Below, one piece after another: positions 45,968 through 59,709 of a DNA stretch of 64,000 nucleotides; position 1 is the first letter of the stretch; each line of letters starts with the position of its first letter. The notes beneath the pieces were generated by a model. That model was not told the origin of the DNA. It did not search any database and worked only from the letters and a program-made list of their open reading frames with translations. Position numbers and translations under genes: made by a program. The stretch lies in contig JAVIAB010000092.1 of assembly GCA_032433765.1 (NCBI GenBank), forward strand, positions 34,448,034-34,512,033, in the 5' to 3' direction. This stretch comes from Megaustenia siamemsis. Taxonomy: Eukaryota; Mollusca; Gastropoda; Stylommatophora; Ariophantidae.

Positions 45968-48087
45968 AAACAACTACCACATCAAGCACAACAACAACAA
46001 CAAAATCAAGCACATCAACAACACAAGGTTCAACAACCCTAAGCTCATCAACAACACCAGTTTCAACAACCTCAACACAAGAACAACACCAGTTTCAACA
46101 ACCTCAAGCTCATCAACAACCTCTGTTTCAACAACCACAAGTACAGCAACAACAGCAGGTTCAACAACCTCAAGCACAGCAACAACACCAGGTTCATCAA
46201 CTTCAAGCACATCAACAACACCCGGTTCAACAACCTCAAGCACAGCAATAACTCCGGGTTCAACAACTTCAAGCTCATCAACAACCCCAGGTTCAACAAC
46301 CTTAAGAACAGCAACAACGTCAGGTTCAACAACCTCAAGCACAGCAATAACTCCGGGTTCAACAACCTCAAGCTCATCAACAACACCAGGTTCAACAACC
46401 CTAAGAACAGCAACAATACCAGGATTAACAACCTCAAGCACAGCAACAACACCAGGTTCAACAACCTCAAGCACATCAATAACACAAGGATCAACAACCT
46501 CAAGCACATCAACAACACCAGGTTCAACAACCTCAAGCACAGCAACAACACCAAGTTCAACAACCTCAAGCACATCAACAACCCCAGGTTCAACAACCAC
46601 AATCACATCAACAACCCCAGGTTCAATAACCACAAGCACATCAACAACACCAGGATCAACAACCTCAAGCACATCAACAACACAAGGATCAACAACCTCT
46701 AGCTCAACAACAACACTAGGTTCAACAACCTCAAGCACAGCAGCAACACCAAGTTCAACAACCTCAAGCACATCAACAATCCCAGGTTCAACAACCACAA
46801 TCACATCAACAACACCAGGATCAACAACCTCAAGCAAAGCAACAACACCATTTTTAACAACCTCAAGCACATCAACAACATCGGGTTCATCAACCTCAAG
46901 CACTTCAACAACACCAGGATCAACAACCTCAAGCTCATCAACAACCTCAGGTTCAACAACCCCAAGCACATCAACAATCTCAGGTTCAACATCCACTAGC
47001 GCATCAACAACACCAGGATCAACAACCTCAATCACATCAACAACACCAGGATCAACAACGTCAAGCTCATCAACAACCTCAGGTTCAACAACCCCAAGAA
47101 CATCAACAATATCAGGTTCAACAACCTCTAGCACATCAATAACACCAGGATCAACAACATCAAGCACATCAATAACACAAGGTTCAACAACCTCAAGCTC
47201 ATCAACAACACCAGGATCAATAACCTCAAGCACAGCAACAACACCAGGTTCAACAACCTCAAGCACATCAACAACACCAGGTTTAACAACCTCAAGCACA
47301 GCAACAACACCCAGTTTAACAACCTCAAGCACAGCAACAACCTCAAGCACGTCAACAACATCAGGATCAACAACATCAAGCACATCAACAACAATAGGAT
47401 CAACAACCTCAAGCTCATCAACAACACCAGGATCAATAACCTCAAGCACAGCGACAACACCAGGTTCAACAACCTCAAGCACATCAACAACACCAGCTTT
47501 AACAACCTCAAGCACAGCAACAACACCCGGTTTAACAACCTCAAGCACAGCAACAACACTAGGTTCAACAACCTCAATCACATCAACAACACCAGGATCA
47601 ACAACCTCAAGATCATCAACAACCTCAGGTTCAACAACCCCAAGCACATCAACAATCTCAGGTTCAACAACCTCTAGCACATCAACAACACCAGGTTTAA
47701 CAACCTCAATCACATCAACAACACCAGGTTTAACAACCTCAAGCACAGCAACAACACCAAGATCAACAACATCACGGAGCTCAACTGAGACACCAAGCAC
47801 ATATGAAACCCCAAGCACACCAGAAACCCCAAGCTTTCCAGAGGCTCCAAGCTCAACTGAAGTCCCAAGCACACCAGAAACACCAAGTACACCTGAATCT
47901 CCAAGCACACCTATAACTCCAAGCTCACCTCAAGTGCCCAGTACGCCAAAAACACCCAGCACTCCACGTACTCCTAGCACAAAAACAACCCCCAGCACAA
48001 CAACCCTAAGCGTAACAACCGCCCCTGGCACATCAACAACCCTAGGAACATCATCAACCGTCAGCACATCAACAACCCCAGGCTCAG
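45968..48087 (+). CDS. Mucin-like exon B', recombinant, one-base deletion
   Basis: 2120 nt with the usual acceptor and donor. It is one base short of a multiple of three: a G is missing near 46075 (CTCAACACAAG against CTCAAGCACAAG elsewhere), and the reading then runs in a Gln-rich frame to a stop near 46251. The original frame is open again after that point to the donor. Its first bases and upstream intron match B1 (GCTTAGCGTTG; CTACCACATCAAGC) while everything from CCTCTGTTTC on matches B3. So it seems to be the product of unequal crossing-over within the first 150 bp or so of the exon. It is also shorter than B3 by one 33-nt repeat. Confidence 0.75.
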
Positions 48088-48310
48088 GTAATATTGGTAG
48101 CTTGCTTATAGTTGTTTACTCATTCAGCCCTTTGTGACTGTCACTAATGTAGTATCACATAGATAAAGAATAGGTACACAAATGTGAAGTGAGGTTGTGG
48201 ATAAATTTAGGGATCATTTTTCCAAGTACTTTGTACCTACTTCAGTGTTGTTTTTTTTTAAATTTCTTTTCTCATGCTATGTATCGAAAAAGAGAATGAG
48301 ATGTTAACTT

Positions 48311-48576
48311 GGGGGGCTGATTGGTCTCGAGGCAAGTCGCTGGTCTCGGGACAAAGAGTTTAAAAGTTGAAATCCCGATTTCACCAGTTTGGATTGTTGT
48401 TTGTGATTTCTCTCTGCGGCAACTACCCCTGGTCTCAGCAGCGAGGTCAGACTTTAAACGTTAATTACTCAACGACGGAAAAAAGTATGATTACCTCAGA
48501 AGACTGCGTTAATTTGCCTAAACGGCGAGGGAAGCCTGTACACACGACTGGCAGGGAAAATATGGTTTAACACGCA
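48311..48576 (+). mobile_element. tRNA-derived SINE in the B'-C' intron
   Basis: Copy of the SINE at 4971-5235, with one extra A in the GACGGAAAAAAG run. Confidence 0.7.
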
Positions 48577-48731
48577 AAATTCAGTTCCTTGTATCTTGGG
48601 ACCTCACAAGAGGTTAAAACTGACGAATGCAAAAAAGACGACAAATTAATGCCTACCTCATTTGCTTTTTCGCAATCAAGGTGAGATAATAATTTGTGGT
48701 CTTTTCCTCTTCTGTGGACCTCTGCTAAGTC

Positions 48732-49387
48732 TAGTTGTTCATAGAGTATATCACTTGGTATGCAGCCACTATTTTAAGTGACCAAACCACTAATCTACGT
48801 TGATGAGCAGTGTGTAGATATTCGGGAGTCCTGTGAGAGTCATGGCAATCACTTTTGTCACGTTGTCCATCCAACTGATAGCTAGAATACAGCGCAGACA
48901 TTACGCATGGAATGCCTTTTGCCTTCTCTCCTGCTTTGCATAAACTATCCATGATTCGCTGCCACACAGAAGGATACTAATGATGCAGGCATTGTAAACT
49001 ACGGCCTTTGTCAGTTTGCTGTTTTGCCAAAAATAGCCTAGAAAGTCGGTCGAAGGTGGTTGCAGCTTTAGCAATGCTAGTGTCAATTTTTGTGTTTAAA
49101 GATAGTTTGTCGTTGATGATGGACCCGCGGTCGTTTATGTCGTGTAAATTGTCAAATAGGCCAGCTTGCATGTTGCGCACATACCTGCAACCCAATCGTA
49201 GGTTACAATTTGTTATTGTTGATTTCTCTTGCATGACGGGCGTGGAATGCAACAGTCTGCCATTCGAATTTTTCCTTATCCTCATACACCAAATCGGGAA
49301 AGCAGACCTTGGCGAGACTGTAGTTGATAGGGACTGCCCCTCTTTAGAGGGCGGTAGCAATCCAGGAAGTCGATATACTTTTCCCAA
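48732..49387 (-). mobile_element. Non-LTR reverse-transcriptase relic, B'-C' intron
   Basis: Copy of the antisense relic at 5391-6046; matches the B3-C version best. Confidence 0.75.
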
Positions 49388-50375
49388 CGTTGAAAGCAGC
49401 CCGGGCGTCGTGCCCTGCACTCAATTTGCAGATTGACTTATAGCGGTTGGCTACTGCTTCCCGTGTTGTGTTAACATCAAATGATGAAGCTGGAGTGTCC
49501 TCTCCAGGGCGTGACCTTGAGCAGCTAAAGAAAGAATTAAATTGTTACCCTTGCAACATATTTCTTGTCTCCACGCAGCCGACAGATCTAACAGTGGAAG
49601 AACAGTCTGGTGCCAAATGCGTCCCATGAATTGTCTGTACAACGTTTAAATCAATACTGAACCGCCTTAGGGACTCTATCTCCATATTCTCCATCAGGGT
49701 TTACTACCGAAGTCTATTGCATGAACGGGTAAGCCTGCTGGACAGTAGGAATTAATAATCGGAGTCGACCTTCTCCTAGATGAGTTCCGATTTTTATACT
49801 AAAGGCTAGCATCTATTCGAGGACGAGGTTATGGCGCCACCGACTCGACGGTGACAACGGCATAGGTCATTTAATTGATTTGATAGAATTGGCTCCCCCA
49901 CGCAACTAATTCTCCTCACCCTCTTTAATCAGCAATTAACGTAGTTCTGAAGTACGCTGCTTTTTATGCTCTGTTCACAGCACACCTCTGTATCTAGACG
50001 CTGGTGATATTCTGAAAATATATCTTCTTTTCCGGGTTTGTCATACAATTACTCTTTGTATTGTAAATCTTAAAAAAAAGGATGGTCGGGACAGATTTAT
50101 TGTGTAACTAATTCAAGACGAATTATGTTATCTGCACTTTTCAGCGCGATATCTATTTTCAGGTGGTAGAAAATGGAATTTAAAATGTGTAAATATGACT
50201 ATAGAGAATAAAGTACGGAGTTTTAAAATGTAGTTAAAATTTAAAAAAAAAATTTAATATCAATATATAAATATTTGAAAATATTTTGTGCTTAGTGTTG
50301 TTGTTCAATCAATCTGCTAAAGACAGCTTGTTAGAACACACATTTAACTTCCTAATAAGAATACTTTCTTGACAG

Positions 50376-52261
50376 AAACAACTACCACATCAAGCACAAC
50401 AACAACAACAAAATCAAGCACATCAACAACACAAGGTTCAACAACCGCAAGCTCATCAACAACACCAGTTTCAACAACCTCAAGCACAAGAACAACACCA
50501 GTTTCAACAACCTCAAGCTCATCAACAACCCCTGTTTCAACAACCACAAGTACAGCAACAACAGCAGGTTCAACAACCTCAAGCACAGCAACAACAGCAG
50601 GTTCATCAACTTCAAGCACATCAACAACACCAGGTTCAACAACCTCAAGCACAGCAACATCACCCGGTTCAACAACTTCAAGCACAGCAATAACTCCGGG
50701 TTCAACAACCGCAAGCTCATCAACAACATCAGTTTCAACAACCTCAAGCACAAGAACAACACCAGTTTCAACAACCTCAAGCACAAGAACAACACCAGTT
50801 TCAACAACCTCAAGCTCATCAACAACCCCTGTTTCAACAACCACAAGTACAGCAACAACAGCAGGTTCAACAACCTCAAGCACAGCAACAACACCAGGTT
50901 CATCAACTTCAAGCACATCAACAACACCAGGTTCAACAACTTCAAGCACAGCAACAACACCCGGTTCAACAACCTCAAGCACAGCAATAACTCCGGGTTC
51001 AACAACGTCAAGCTCATCAACAACCCCAGGTTCAACAACCTTAAGAACAGCAACGTCGTCAGGTTCAACAACCACAAGCACAGCAACAACACCAGGTTCA
51101 ACAACCTCAAGCACATCAATAACACAAGGATCAACAACCTCAAGCACAGCAACAACACCAAGTTCAACAACCTCAAGCACATCAACAACACCAGGTTCAA
51201 CAACCACAAGCACATCAACAACCCCAGGTTCAACAACCACAAGCACATCAACAACACCAGGATCAACAACCTCAAGCACATCAACAACACAAGGATCAAC
51301 AACCTCAAGCTCAATAACAACACTAGGTTCAACGACCTCAAGCACAGCAACAACACCAAGTTCAACAACCTCAAGCACATCAACAACCGCAGGTTCAACA
51401 ACCACAATCTCATCAACAACACCAGGATCAACAACCTCAAGCAAAGCAACAACACCATTTTTAACAACCTCAAGCACATCAACAACATCGGGTTCATCAA
51501 CCTCAAGCACATCAACAACCCAGGTTCAACAACCACAATCACATCAACAACACCAGGTTCAACAACCACAAGCACATCAACAACACCAGAATCAACAACA
51601 TCAAGCACATCAACAACACCAGGATCAACAACATCAAGCACATCAACAACACAAGGTTCAACAACCTCAAGCTCATCAACAACACCAGGATCAATAACCT
51701 CAAGCACAGCAACAACACCAGTTTCAATAATCTCAAGCACATCAACAACACCAGGTTCAAAAACCTCAAGCACATCAACAACACCAGGTTTAACAACCTC
51801 AAGCACATCAAGAACACCAGTTTCAACAACCTCAATCACAGCAACAACACTAGGATCAGCAACCTCAAGCACAGCAACAACACTAGGTTCAACAACCTCA
51901 AGCACATCAACAACATCAGGATCAACAACACCAGTTTTAACAACCTCAAGCACAGCAACAACACTAGGTTCAACAACCTCAAGCACATCAACAACACCAG
52001 GTTTAACAACCTTTAGCACAGGAACAACACTAGGTTCAACAACACCAAGCATATCGCCAACCCTAAGTTCAGCATCCCCAAGAACATCTACAACACCAGG
52101 TGCAACAACCCTAAGCACATCAACAACCCCAGGTTCTACAATCTCAAGCGCAACAGCAACCCCGAGCACATCTGCAACTCCAACCACATCAGCAACACCA
52201 AGAACATCAACAATCCCAAGCCAATCAACAACCCCTAGCATATCAACAACCTCAAGTGCAG
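50376..52261 (+). CDS. Mucin-like exon C', one-base deletion and repeat-length change
   Basis: 1886 nt against 1986 in exon C, with the same acceptor and donor (GCAG|GTGATT). It gains about 50 bp of repeat near 50930 and loses about 150 bp near 51800, besides one C missing at about 51519-51521 (three C where exon C has four). That last change shifts frame to a Gln/His-rich reading that stops near 51697. The original frame is open after it to the donor and would join exon P' in phase 1. Real decay or consensus error. Confidence 0.74.
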
Positions 52262-52930
52262 GTGATTTTCGAATCTTAATATATGTAATAATAATAATAG
52301 TATAATAATAGTTGTATTATTATGCATCTCTTTGTGACAGACAGTAATATAACATCACATGAATGATGATAGATATGGTTATAGTATGCCCCCGTATCTG
52401 TGTAAACGATGGTCATACGAGGCCTACTCCAGTATAATCACCCGAATTAATATCTCATCTCCCAAACAAAGAAAAGTAGCAGCAGTCCACATAATATAAA
52501 TTATGTGAATACCTTCATCTGTTCCCCGTGATACGATATCTTCATTCATTGTAAGCAATCGGAATATCGAAACACGATCAAAACGGATGAAAAGCACAGC
52601 TCACGGTGGGCACAGAGCATTTAACTCAGTAGCTCCGGTATGAAGCCGAAATTGGCATTTGAGGAATCTGCAACAAGGAACAATTTTAAGACACAGCCTC
52701 TAGCGTTCCCTGTCGCCTATCCACCATATTGAACGGGAGTCCAGCACATGAATGAACAATTGGAATAAAAATGAGGAGAGCGATTGTGGTTAAATTTAGG
52801 GATGACACCATGTATTTTGAGCCTGCTATGTGATGCTTAACTTTTAATTTCTCCTAATGTTATGCAACAATGAAGAGAATGAGGCGTTAACTTTAATTTA
52901 TTTACACAAAATCTAATTTATAATTATATA

Positions 52931-52976
<46 letters not shown>

Positions 52977-53325
52977 TATATTCTACGTACATTATGCATA
53001 TGTTTAAATATAAAATGAAAGGAACCATTGTATACATATATTAGCAGCAGGAGAAAATGCGATCATTAGAAATGAATTCCATCGACCAAGTTTATCAGCC
53101 TTTTGGTTTCTTGGCATTAAGTGGAAAATGTAAGTGGTTAGATCATGATTCATATGTTTCTATCTCCTGCTTCATTTCAACTGGAAAGTTAACAATATGT
53201 TGAGTTTGCAATGGAAGTCACTGGTCTATAGAAAACTCTGTCTTCTCCCACGCTCTGATGACAAATATGCTTCTTATAAGGGCTTAATGAACGTTTGCTC
53301 TTGAAAACTAACTAATTAATACAAA
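52262..53325. other. Intron after exon C'
   Basis: Copy of 22772-23825: SINE-free paralogue of the mucin introns, with an (AT)n run at 52924-52980 that is interrupted differently. No gene seen. Confidence 0.6.
52924..52980. repeat. (AT)n microsatellite (copy 2)
   Basis: Counterpart of 23431-23480; length and interruptions differ. Confidence 0.93.
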
Positions 53326-53940
53326 TCATCATCATCATGGGCCATACTTTTTGGCGTTCGCTATATCTCTCATTAAATATCACTTGGTCGTTTATGCATG
53401 TCATATTTTGAATATTTTTAGTTGGTAATCTTTTATTGTCCCATTTCAAAAAGCTGTTAAATATTTTTTTTTTAAATTTCGTTTTCCCCTATTCTCTTTC
53501 TCTTCATTCTCTCTGTTGTTATAGTATTCTCGATGCCTCCTTTTCCCATGACATGTCCAATAATTGTAGATTGTCCCTTCCTTATAATTGTGATGAAGTT
53601 TATGTTTTCTCCAACTTGTTTTAAACCTTCTTCATTTGTAATTGTAATTTGGGGGACTGGTTGGTCTCGAGGCAAGATGCCGGCGTCGAGACAGAGAGGT
53701 TGTGGGTTCCCGGTTGGTTGGGATTTTTATTTATGATTTCTCTCTGCGGCACCAATTACTCATCGACGGAAAAAATGTGAGTACCTCAGAAGTCGGAGTT
53801 ACCTGCCTGTGCCGCGAGGAACCCCGTGTAAAAAAAAAAATTGTAATTGTTGCTATCCACGTGATTCGTAGCATTCTTCTGATAAACCACATCTCATTTT
53901 CTCAAATATTCTTCTCGTTGCCTTGCTTGTCTTCCAACTC
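53326..53940 (-). mobile_element. Non-LTR reverse-transcriptase 3' relic (copy 2)
   Basis: Copy of 23826-24440 with the same (ATG)n tail; interrupted by a SINE at 53650-53838. Confidence 0.75.
53650..53838 (+). mobile_element. tRNA-derived SINE with target-site duplication (copy 2)
   Basis: Copy of 24149-24338; AATTGTAATT flanks at 53640-53649 and 53839-53848. Confidence 0.75.
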
Positions 53941-54679
53941 ACTTCCATAGAATAGAACTGGTTCGGAGTAGCACTTTAGGACACGTTTTCTAACATTAAT
54001 TGACTAAAATTTATTCACTAGTGACTAATTGATTGAATGAATGATTTGTTACATATTATGTTTTTTTTTCATTCTAGGGAATAATTCACTCTTAAGCTTT
54101 TTCTCTTCTGCATCTAATTTCTGCACGGTATCTGCCGCCTGATGTTATAACTGATTTCAAATATTAGAATTTCCTAAATTGTTTCGGAATGTTTTCATTT
54201 AGTATAACTCTACACTCCTGTTTGTTTGACTCTTTATTTGTAATGTTATCATAGTTTATGTCTTTTTATTTTGAAGGAAAGGCTTTTTGTTCACTTTCTG
54301 TCACAATTTCATCTAATAGATTGCGTACACAAAAAATAGATCTCCTGACAATACACACATCTGTCACACTCTTTGTCTTATTTGTTAATAATCTCCACGT
54401 TTATTTTCAAATCCAATAGCTGGCTGCGACTTGTTTCCAAAAAACATGTTTAATTTTTTAATGTTTAGTATATGTATAATATTTCCGCATACATAATCCT
54501 ATATGGAGATGACTAATCATTTAAAGTTATCGTAGACTATGTTTGCGGTGCTTGAACATTTAAGTGCTGAATAAAAACTATGAATAAATCGGATATATTT
54601 TATTTATAATCGCTCATGTGGCATGAGAGGAATCTTCTTCTACTTCTCCACTTTTCTCTTTCACTGATACCTAAAAGGT

Positions 54680-54990
54680 GTCGTGATTTATATCATTTGT
54701 CGTTCTTGTGCTGCTCGAATTGTCTGAATTAGTGATTTTCCTTTGTTGTTACATGTCTCTGTCACTGCATCTATCCATCTTCTTCTGGGTCTTCCTCTTG
54801 GTCTTTTCCCATGCATTCTCGAGAAGAACGCCCTTGATGGTGATTGGTGAGGATTCATTCTGACCAGGTGGCCGAACCATTTAAGTTGTTGTTGTTCTAT
54901 ATATTCTAGGCAGGGTTTTGTTGCTACCATTTTTCTTATGGTTTCATTTGGTATTCTATCTCTTCTTGTGTTGTTTGTTACTTTGAGAGG
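54680..54990 (-). mobile_element. Non-LTR retrotransposon 3' relic (copy 2)
   Basis: Copy of 25180-25490. Confidence 0.8.
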
Positions 54991-55040
54991 AATACTTACT
55001 GAGAGGAATATGAACATTAATTTGCAATCTTTTATTACAG

Positions 55041-55204
55041 CTCCTCCCACACCCTGTGCGGAATATGAAAAGAATCACATCGTCGAGCATACAAAACCCG
55101 TGTCACCATCAACACTTAATTTAGTTGAAATAGAAACAACAAATGATACTTCAGTCAAAGTTGATAATGGTACTGCATGGGAACTTGTACCTTTTAATAA
55201 GACA
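55041..55204 (+). CDS. Exon P, N-terminal part of the N-glycosylated domain (copy 2)
   Basis: Identical to 25541-25704, including splice sites, first cysteine, tryptophan and three sequons. Follows exon C' in phase 1 and leads to exon Q at 61412 in phase 0. Confidence 0.75.
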
Positions 55205-55593
55205 GTAAGTTTTTTTTTGTACATGCATGAACTTAAAGTATATATGTGTGTGTATGTGAATTATACACTTTGTTAGTGTTGTCAAATTCGCGCACTCACT
55301 CACGTATCTAATCACTCACTCACTCACTAATTCACTATTTGATACTAATAAATATATGTGATCAGAATATGAGAATAGTTCTTAGTATTTAATAGAACTA
55401 TATCAAGTGAAACGAAACCTAACAATATTATAATATAACCATTACTTTTGTTTTATCACCATTCAAACTAAGACTTTTCTTGTTGATTTCTTTTACTATA
55501 AAGTCTATCATTTTAATATTTATTAGTCTTATTATTACTTTTATTATCTATCCCTTATTGACATCTCACTATTTTCTCAGTCTCAGGGGTGCC

Positions 55594-55595
55594 TG

Positions 55596-55640
<45 letters not shown>
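55594..55640. repeat. (CT)n microsatellite (copy 2)
   Basis: Counterpart of 26095-26142 with the interruption shifted by a few units. Confidence 0.95.
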
Positions 55641-56325
55641 ATTAGTAAAACTTCTTGAATTAAATTTAATATAATTTTATACTAAATATTCATCCTTTCG
55701 AAAGTTCACAAATGTAATTGACAATAGTTTTTATTCCCAGTGTCCCTTTGTGACAGTCACTAGCTAATTTACTTCTTGATGTATATCTTCCTATTACTTT
55801 ATATTCACCTGTCCATAATATCTGTACTTTGAGTTATATGTCAAACTGTCTGCCTGGTCTAGCAATGATCTGGCTATTCTTAGATAGGCCCAACGTGAAA
55901 CGATGAGATGCGTGAACAAATTCACATACTAATTTTTGTTTATTCTAAATTATCATAGAGAGGTTTAGGTAATTACACATTGGCTTTTCGATAACTCCAG
56001 AAAATCTTCTGATCAAGCCCTTCTCAAGGTTTCATCCAAAATCTGTTTGCTAAAAATGTCAATTCTTCTAAAATTAAAAGCGCATGGCTAAATTTTGCTA
56101 GGTAACAGCCTTCTTTGACATTTCGAACTATGGGTTATGATTCCATTGTACTTGCCCTAAATTTAACATAATTCTACCTTTTTTTGTGCGACAATGAGTG
56201 CTCACATGCCAACATTGAAAAAATGTATTCACTGGATCTATCTTTCATGATGCAATCGATATTCCTCAATCTAGAGTCTTATACTGTTATATATGTGTAT
56301 ATATATACATATATGTAAAATCAGC

Positions 56326-57106
56326 ATAATCATTGAGTGCCTTTCCGCAACGGAAACCATGGAGCGCCATTATACTCTGTCTCTTGCTTTGATGGCGCAG
56401 GTTGTCATAGGCTGATTTGTCTATCATTTGATATTACTCGTCCATGTTAGTCTTGGTCTGCTGTGCCTCTTTTACCTTTTATTTTGCCCACCAGGATTAC
56501 TTTTAGTAGGCTGTTGTGTCTTTTAACATGGCCCAAAAATCGCATTTGCCTTGTTTGAATTGTGCTTAGTAGTTCTCTTTTCATTTTTAGTTGTTTTAAG
56601 ACTTCATCGTTTGTTTTCTTTTCCTTCCATCCAATTCTACCTATTCTTATATATATCCACATTTCATAGGCTTCAATTCTCTGGTCTGTTTTCTTCTCTA
56701 ATGTCCATGTTTCTGCACCATAAAGGAATATTGAGAAGATGTAACATGTTGCTATTCTTAGTTTTAGCCCTGGTGTTATTTTTTTTGATGTTAGTATGTT
56801 CTTCATGACATTAAAATTACTTTTTCCCATTCCTAATCTTTTGTTTATATCAGTTTTGCATTTCCCATCACTGGTTATAGTATGTCCAAGGTAGTTGTAG
56901 TTCTGAACTGTCTCCAGGTCTATTCCTTCAATTTTGATATCCACTTGTAGATTTTGAGTATTTTCTTGGTTTATGTCCATAGTTTTAGTCTTTTTGATAT
57001 TCATATCTAGTCCATAGTTTTTGCTTGTCATGTTTATTTCATTAAGTAATTGTTGTAGATCTTTAGGATTTTCGTCTAGTAGTACAGTATCGTCAGCATA
57101 TCTTAG
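56326..57106 (-). mobile_element. RTE-like reverse-transcriptase fragment (copy 2)
   Basis: Copy of 26830-27610, open for the same 231 codons with YADDTVLL and later motifs. Confidence 0.88.
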
Positions 57107-57143
57107 GTATATGTAAAATACATATACATATATAATATCCATC

Positions 57144-57205
<62 letters not shown>

Positions 57206-57240
57206 ACATGTATATATGTATAAATGTATATATGTATAAA

Positions 57241-57290
<50 letters not shown>
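57144..57290. repeat. (AT)n microsatellite (copy 2)
   Basis: Counterpart of 27655-27772, about 30 bp longer. Confidence 0.95.
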
Positions 57291-57293
<3 letters not shown>

Positions 57294-57378
57294 AATATCT
57301 CAAGCTCGGGAGTAAGGTTATATGATGAAACTACCAAAGGTAGGATCTACTATGTACAACACTACACTGAAATTATGC

Positions 57379-58309
57379 TGTAATCAGTGCCAGAAAAATG
57401 CTAAGCAAATTCATTATGGATAGACTAAAAGGGGCGGCAGTGAAACATTTGAGAGATGAATAATCAGATTTTAGGAAAAACAGATCTTGCACCGATCAAA
57501 CACTTCCCTTACGTAAAGGTAAGGTAAAGTACGAGACATGAACCGGCGTCTTAGCACGCGAGTTTACACCCATATATGCTCGGCCGCCTATCCAGAAATG
57601 TTCGGATATTTCTGTATAGTGTAGCCTCAAGCATCGAAACTCAGATGCGAAGCGACATTCCTCACCTTCCCAGGATAATACCCTGGTACCCATTTCTGCC
57701 AACGGCTGGGTCGACCGTGGGGGTAATTTTTTTTTTTAATTTCCAACCACGAGTACAATTCACACTGCTCCCAGCGGGAATCGAACACGGGTTGTCCGAA
57801 CCTCGGTAGTCTAGTCGGGTGGTTTTCCCAACTAGGCTACCGAGGCCCCTTCCCTTACGTATAATAGTTGAACGTTTCCCCACTTTATATCGGATTAATA
57901 GATTATGAAAAGACATTTGATAGTTTTGGAATAGGAATACTTTGGACGTTGCTAAGTTATTATACCTGCAAAGTCTATTAACCTGATAAAAACAATGTAT
58001 GATAGAATGCAATTCAGTGATTTACATGAAGTATAGCTTACATAAGCATTTGAAATAAGAACAGTAAGGACGGAATGTCTTCTATCTCTATTTATCTTTA
58101 TTTCTGATGAGCATCGATTGGTTTATGACAATAATAGAGAGCAACAGAAATGGAATCCACGGATCAATGATCAGGCAATTTGATGACCTAGGCTTGCTAA
58201 TGACAAAGCTCTCCAAGGCTGCTGTAAAGGTGATGATGAATGTGAAAAGAAGGCGGCAAGTTATGCTTACAGTTTTATGTAAGTAAAGTAGAAGACAATC
58301 GAACAACGT
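57379..58309 (+). mobile_element. Non-LTR reverse-transcriptase relic interrupted by a SINE (copy 2)
   Basis: Copy of 27860-28790. Confidence 0.7.
57516..57848 (-). mobile_element. tRNA-derived SINE, minus strand (copy 2)
   Basis: Copy of 27997-28329 with the same A box, B box and CTTCCCTTACGTA flanks. Confidence 0.85.
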
Positions 58310-58740
58310 TTTGACTCAATAGACTTTCAGATGGAACTGTGGACAACACATACTCACACGGATATAACAGCAGATGAAAGAAACTCTCTATTGTAAAATA
58401 TATATTAAAAAAAAGACAATACTATTAAAAATTAGTATTAAAAAAAAGAGACTTCTCTTCAGCGCTTGCTTGTGACTGGGTAATAACGAAATGAGCCTGG
58501 AAGTCAAGTGGTCACGAGGGAAATGAGCCTGACTAGGAATGGATGAGCGAACACGCTGCTGGAATGCTGGTCCGCATGTACAGAAAAGAAAGGATGTCAT
58601 AGCAGTGTCTACAATAATTTCCCGGTTGTGGGATATGTTGCAATGGATCTAAGATGACAAGTAGACAGTATGCAGTGTTTTTGTTCTTTTTTATTATAAG
58701 TGATATAGCAGCCCTGTATTACATTAAAGTCAGACGACAC

Positions 58741-58976
58741 TATTTTAATTGTATCTTGTCACATATTCGTGCTCTGGAAGTCCTCTCAATATCGGCAAGA
58801 GAGCAAATGCCAGCTGTTTTTGCCTCTCGCCTATGTGCTCATTTGAGAGTTTTTCTAGGTCTGCCTCTTTTACCTGCAGGTTTCCATATGATGGTTTGCT
58901 TTCATATTCTCTTGTTGTCTCTTCTCATCACATGACCAACAAACGCCCACCTTCTTTTTTTGAAAGATAAATGATA
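58741..58976 (-). mobile_element. Non-LTR retrotransposon C-terminal relic (copy 2)
   Basis: Copy of 29285-29520. About 60 bp just upstream are missing relative to copy 1. Confidence 0.7.
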
Positions 58977-59709
58977 TTTTTGTATGCTTTGTCGTTTCTC
59001 TCACTTTTTAACACTTGAATTCATTCCATGGCATGCGAAGTGTTTTCCTGACGCATTTATCTTCAATTTATGTTTTATTTCTTTCATTGGTTTCTAGCTC
59101 TCACTTGCAAAAGTAAGGGTGGATAACATCCATTACTCTTCAGTATACTGTGCTGCAATCGCGGAACAATACTCACAAAGAAAGTAATACAAATCGCAAT
59201 ATTGTCTTTACTTAAATTGTTCATCTGTTGAAACTTCACGGAAGAGACATTGCAAAAGATTAAATCAAATCTTTCGAAGAATTGGCATCTTCCAAGATAT
59301 GTAACAATTTTGTTTTATTTCTGTGATGCCTTTCCATTGCAATGCATTCATTCTTTCATTACTGAACGAGGCCTACTATTTAAAATGTAAAAACTTGTAA
59401 TTGCTTTTTGTAATAAGCTGCAAAAAATAAATTTTAGTAAAGTAGCCAGAATAGAACAGAAAAATGCAAACAAATATTTTCAAGCACTAGATGAGCCCAA
59501 GTGAGTGTGATAAAGAAACATAGTGAAGAGCAAAACATGTCTGTAAATATACAGTACAATTAAAATAGTGTCCACCGACAATAAATATATGGTTGTAATT
59601 CATGGACAATCTCACTAACAATGAAGAAAAATGGTTCATCCGATACAACATTCTATAGAAAAATCATTACGATCCCTTGGATAATGTAATTCTTGGTCGT
59701 TTTGTGCAG

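Larger units (their letters stand above)
42371..50375 (+). repeat. Tandem array of mucin exon plus intron, copy 2 (A', B', leading to C')
   Basis: Exon starts at 42371, 45968 and 50376. Two 4.65-kb units fewer than in copy 1. B' resembles B1 in its 5' flank and first bases and B3 in the rest. Confidence 0.93.
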
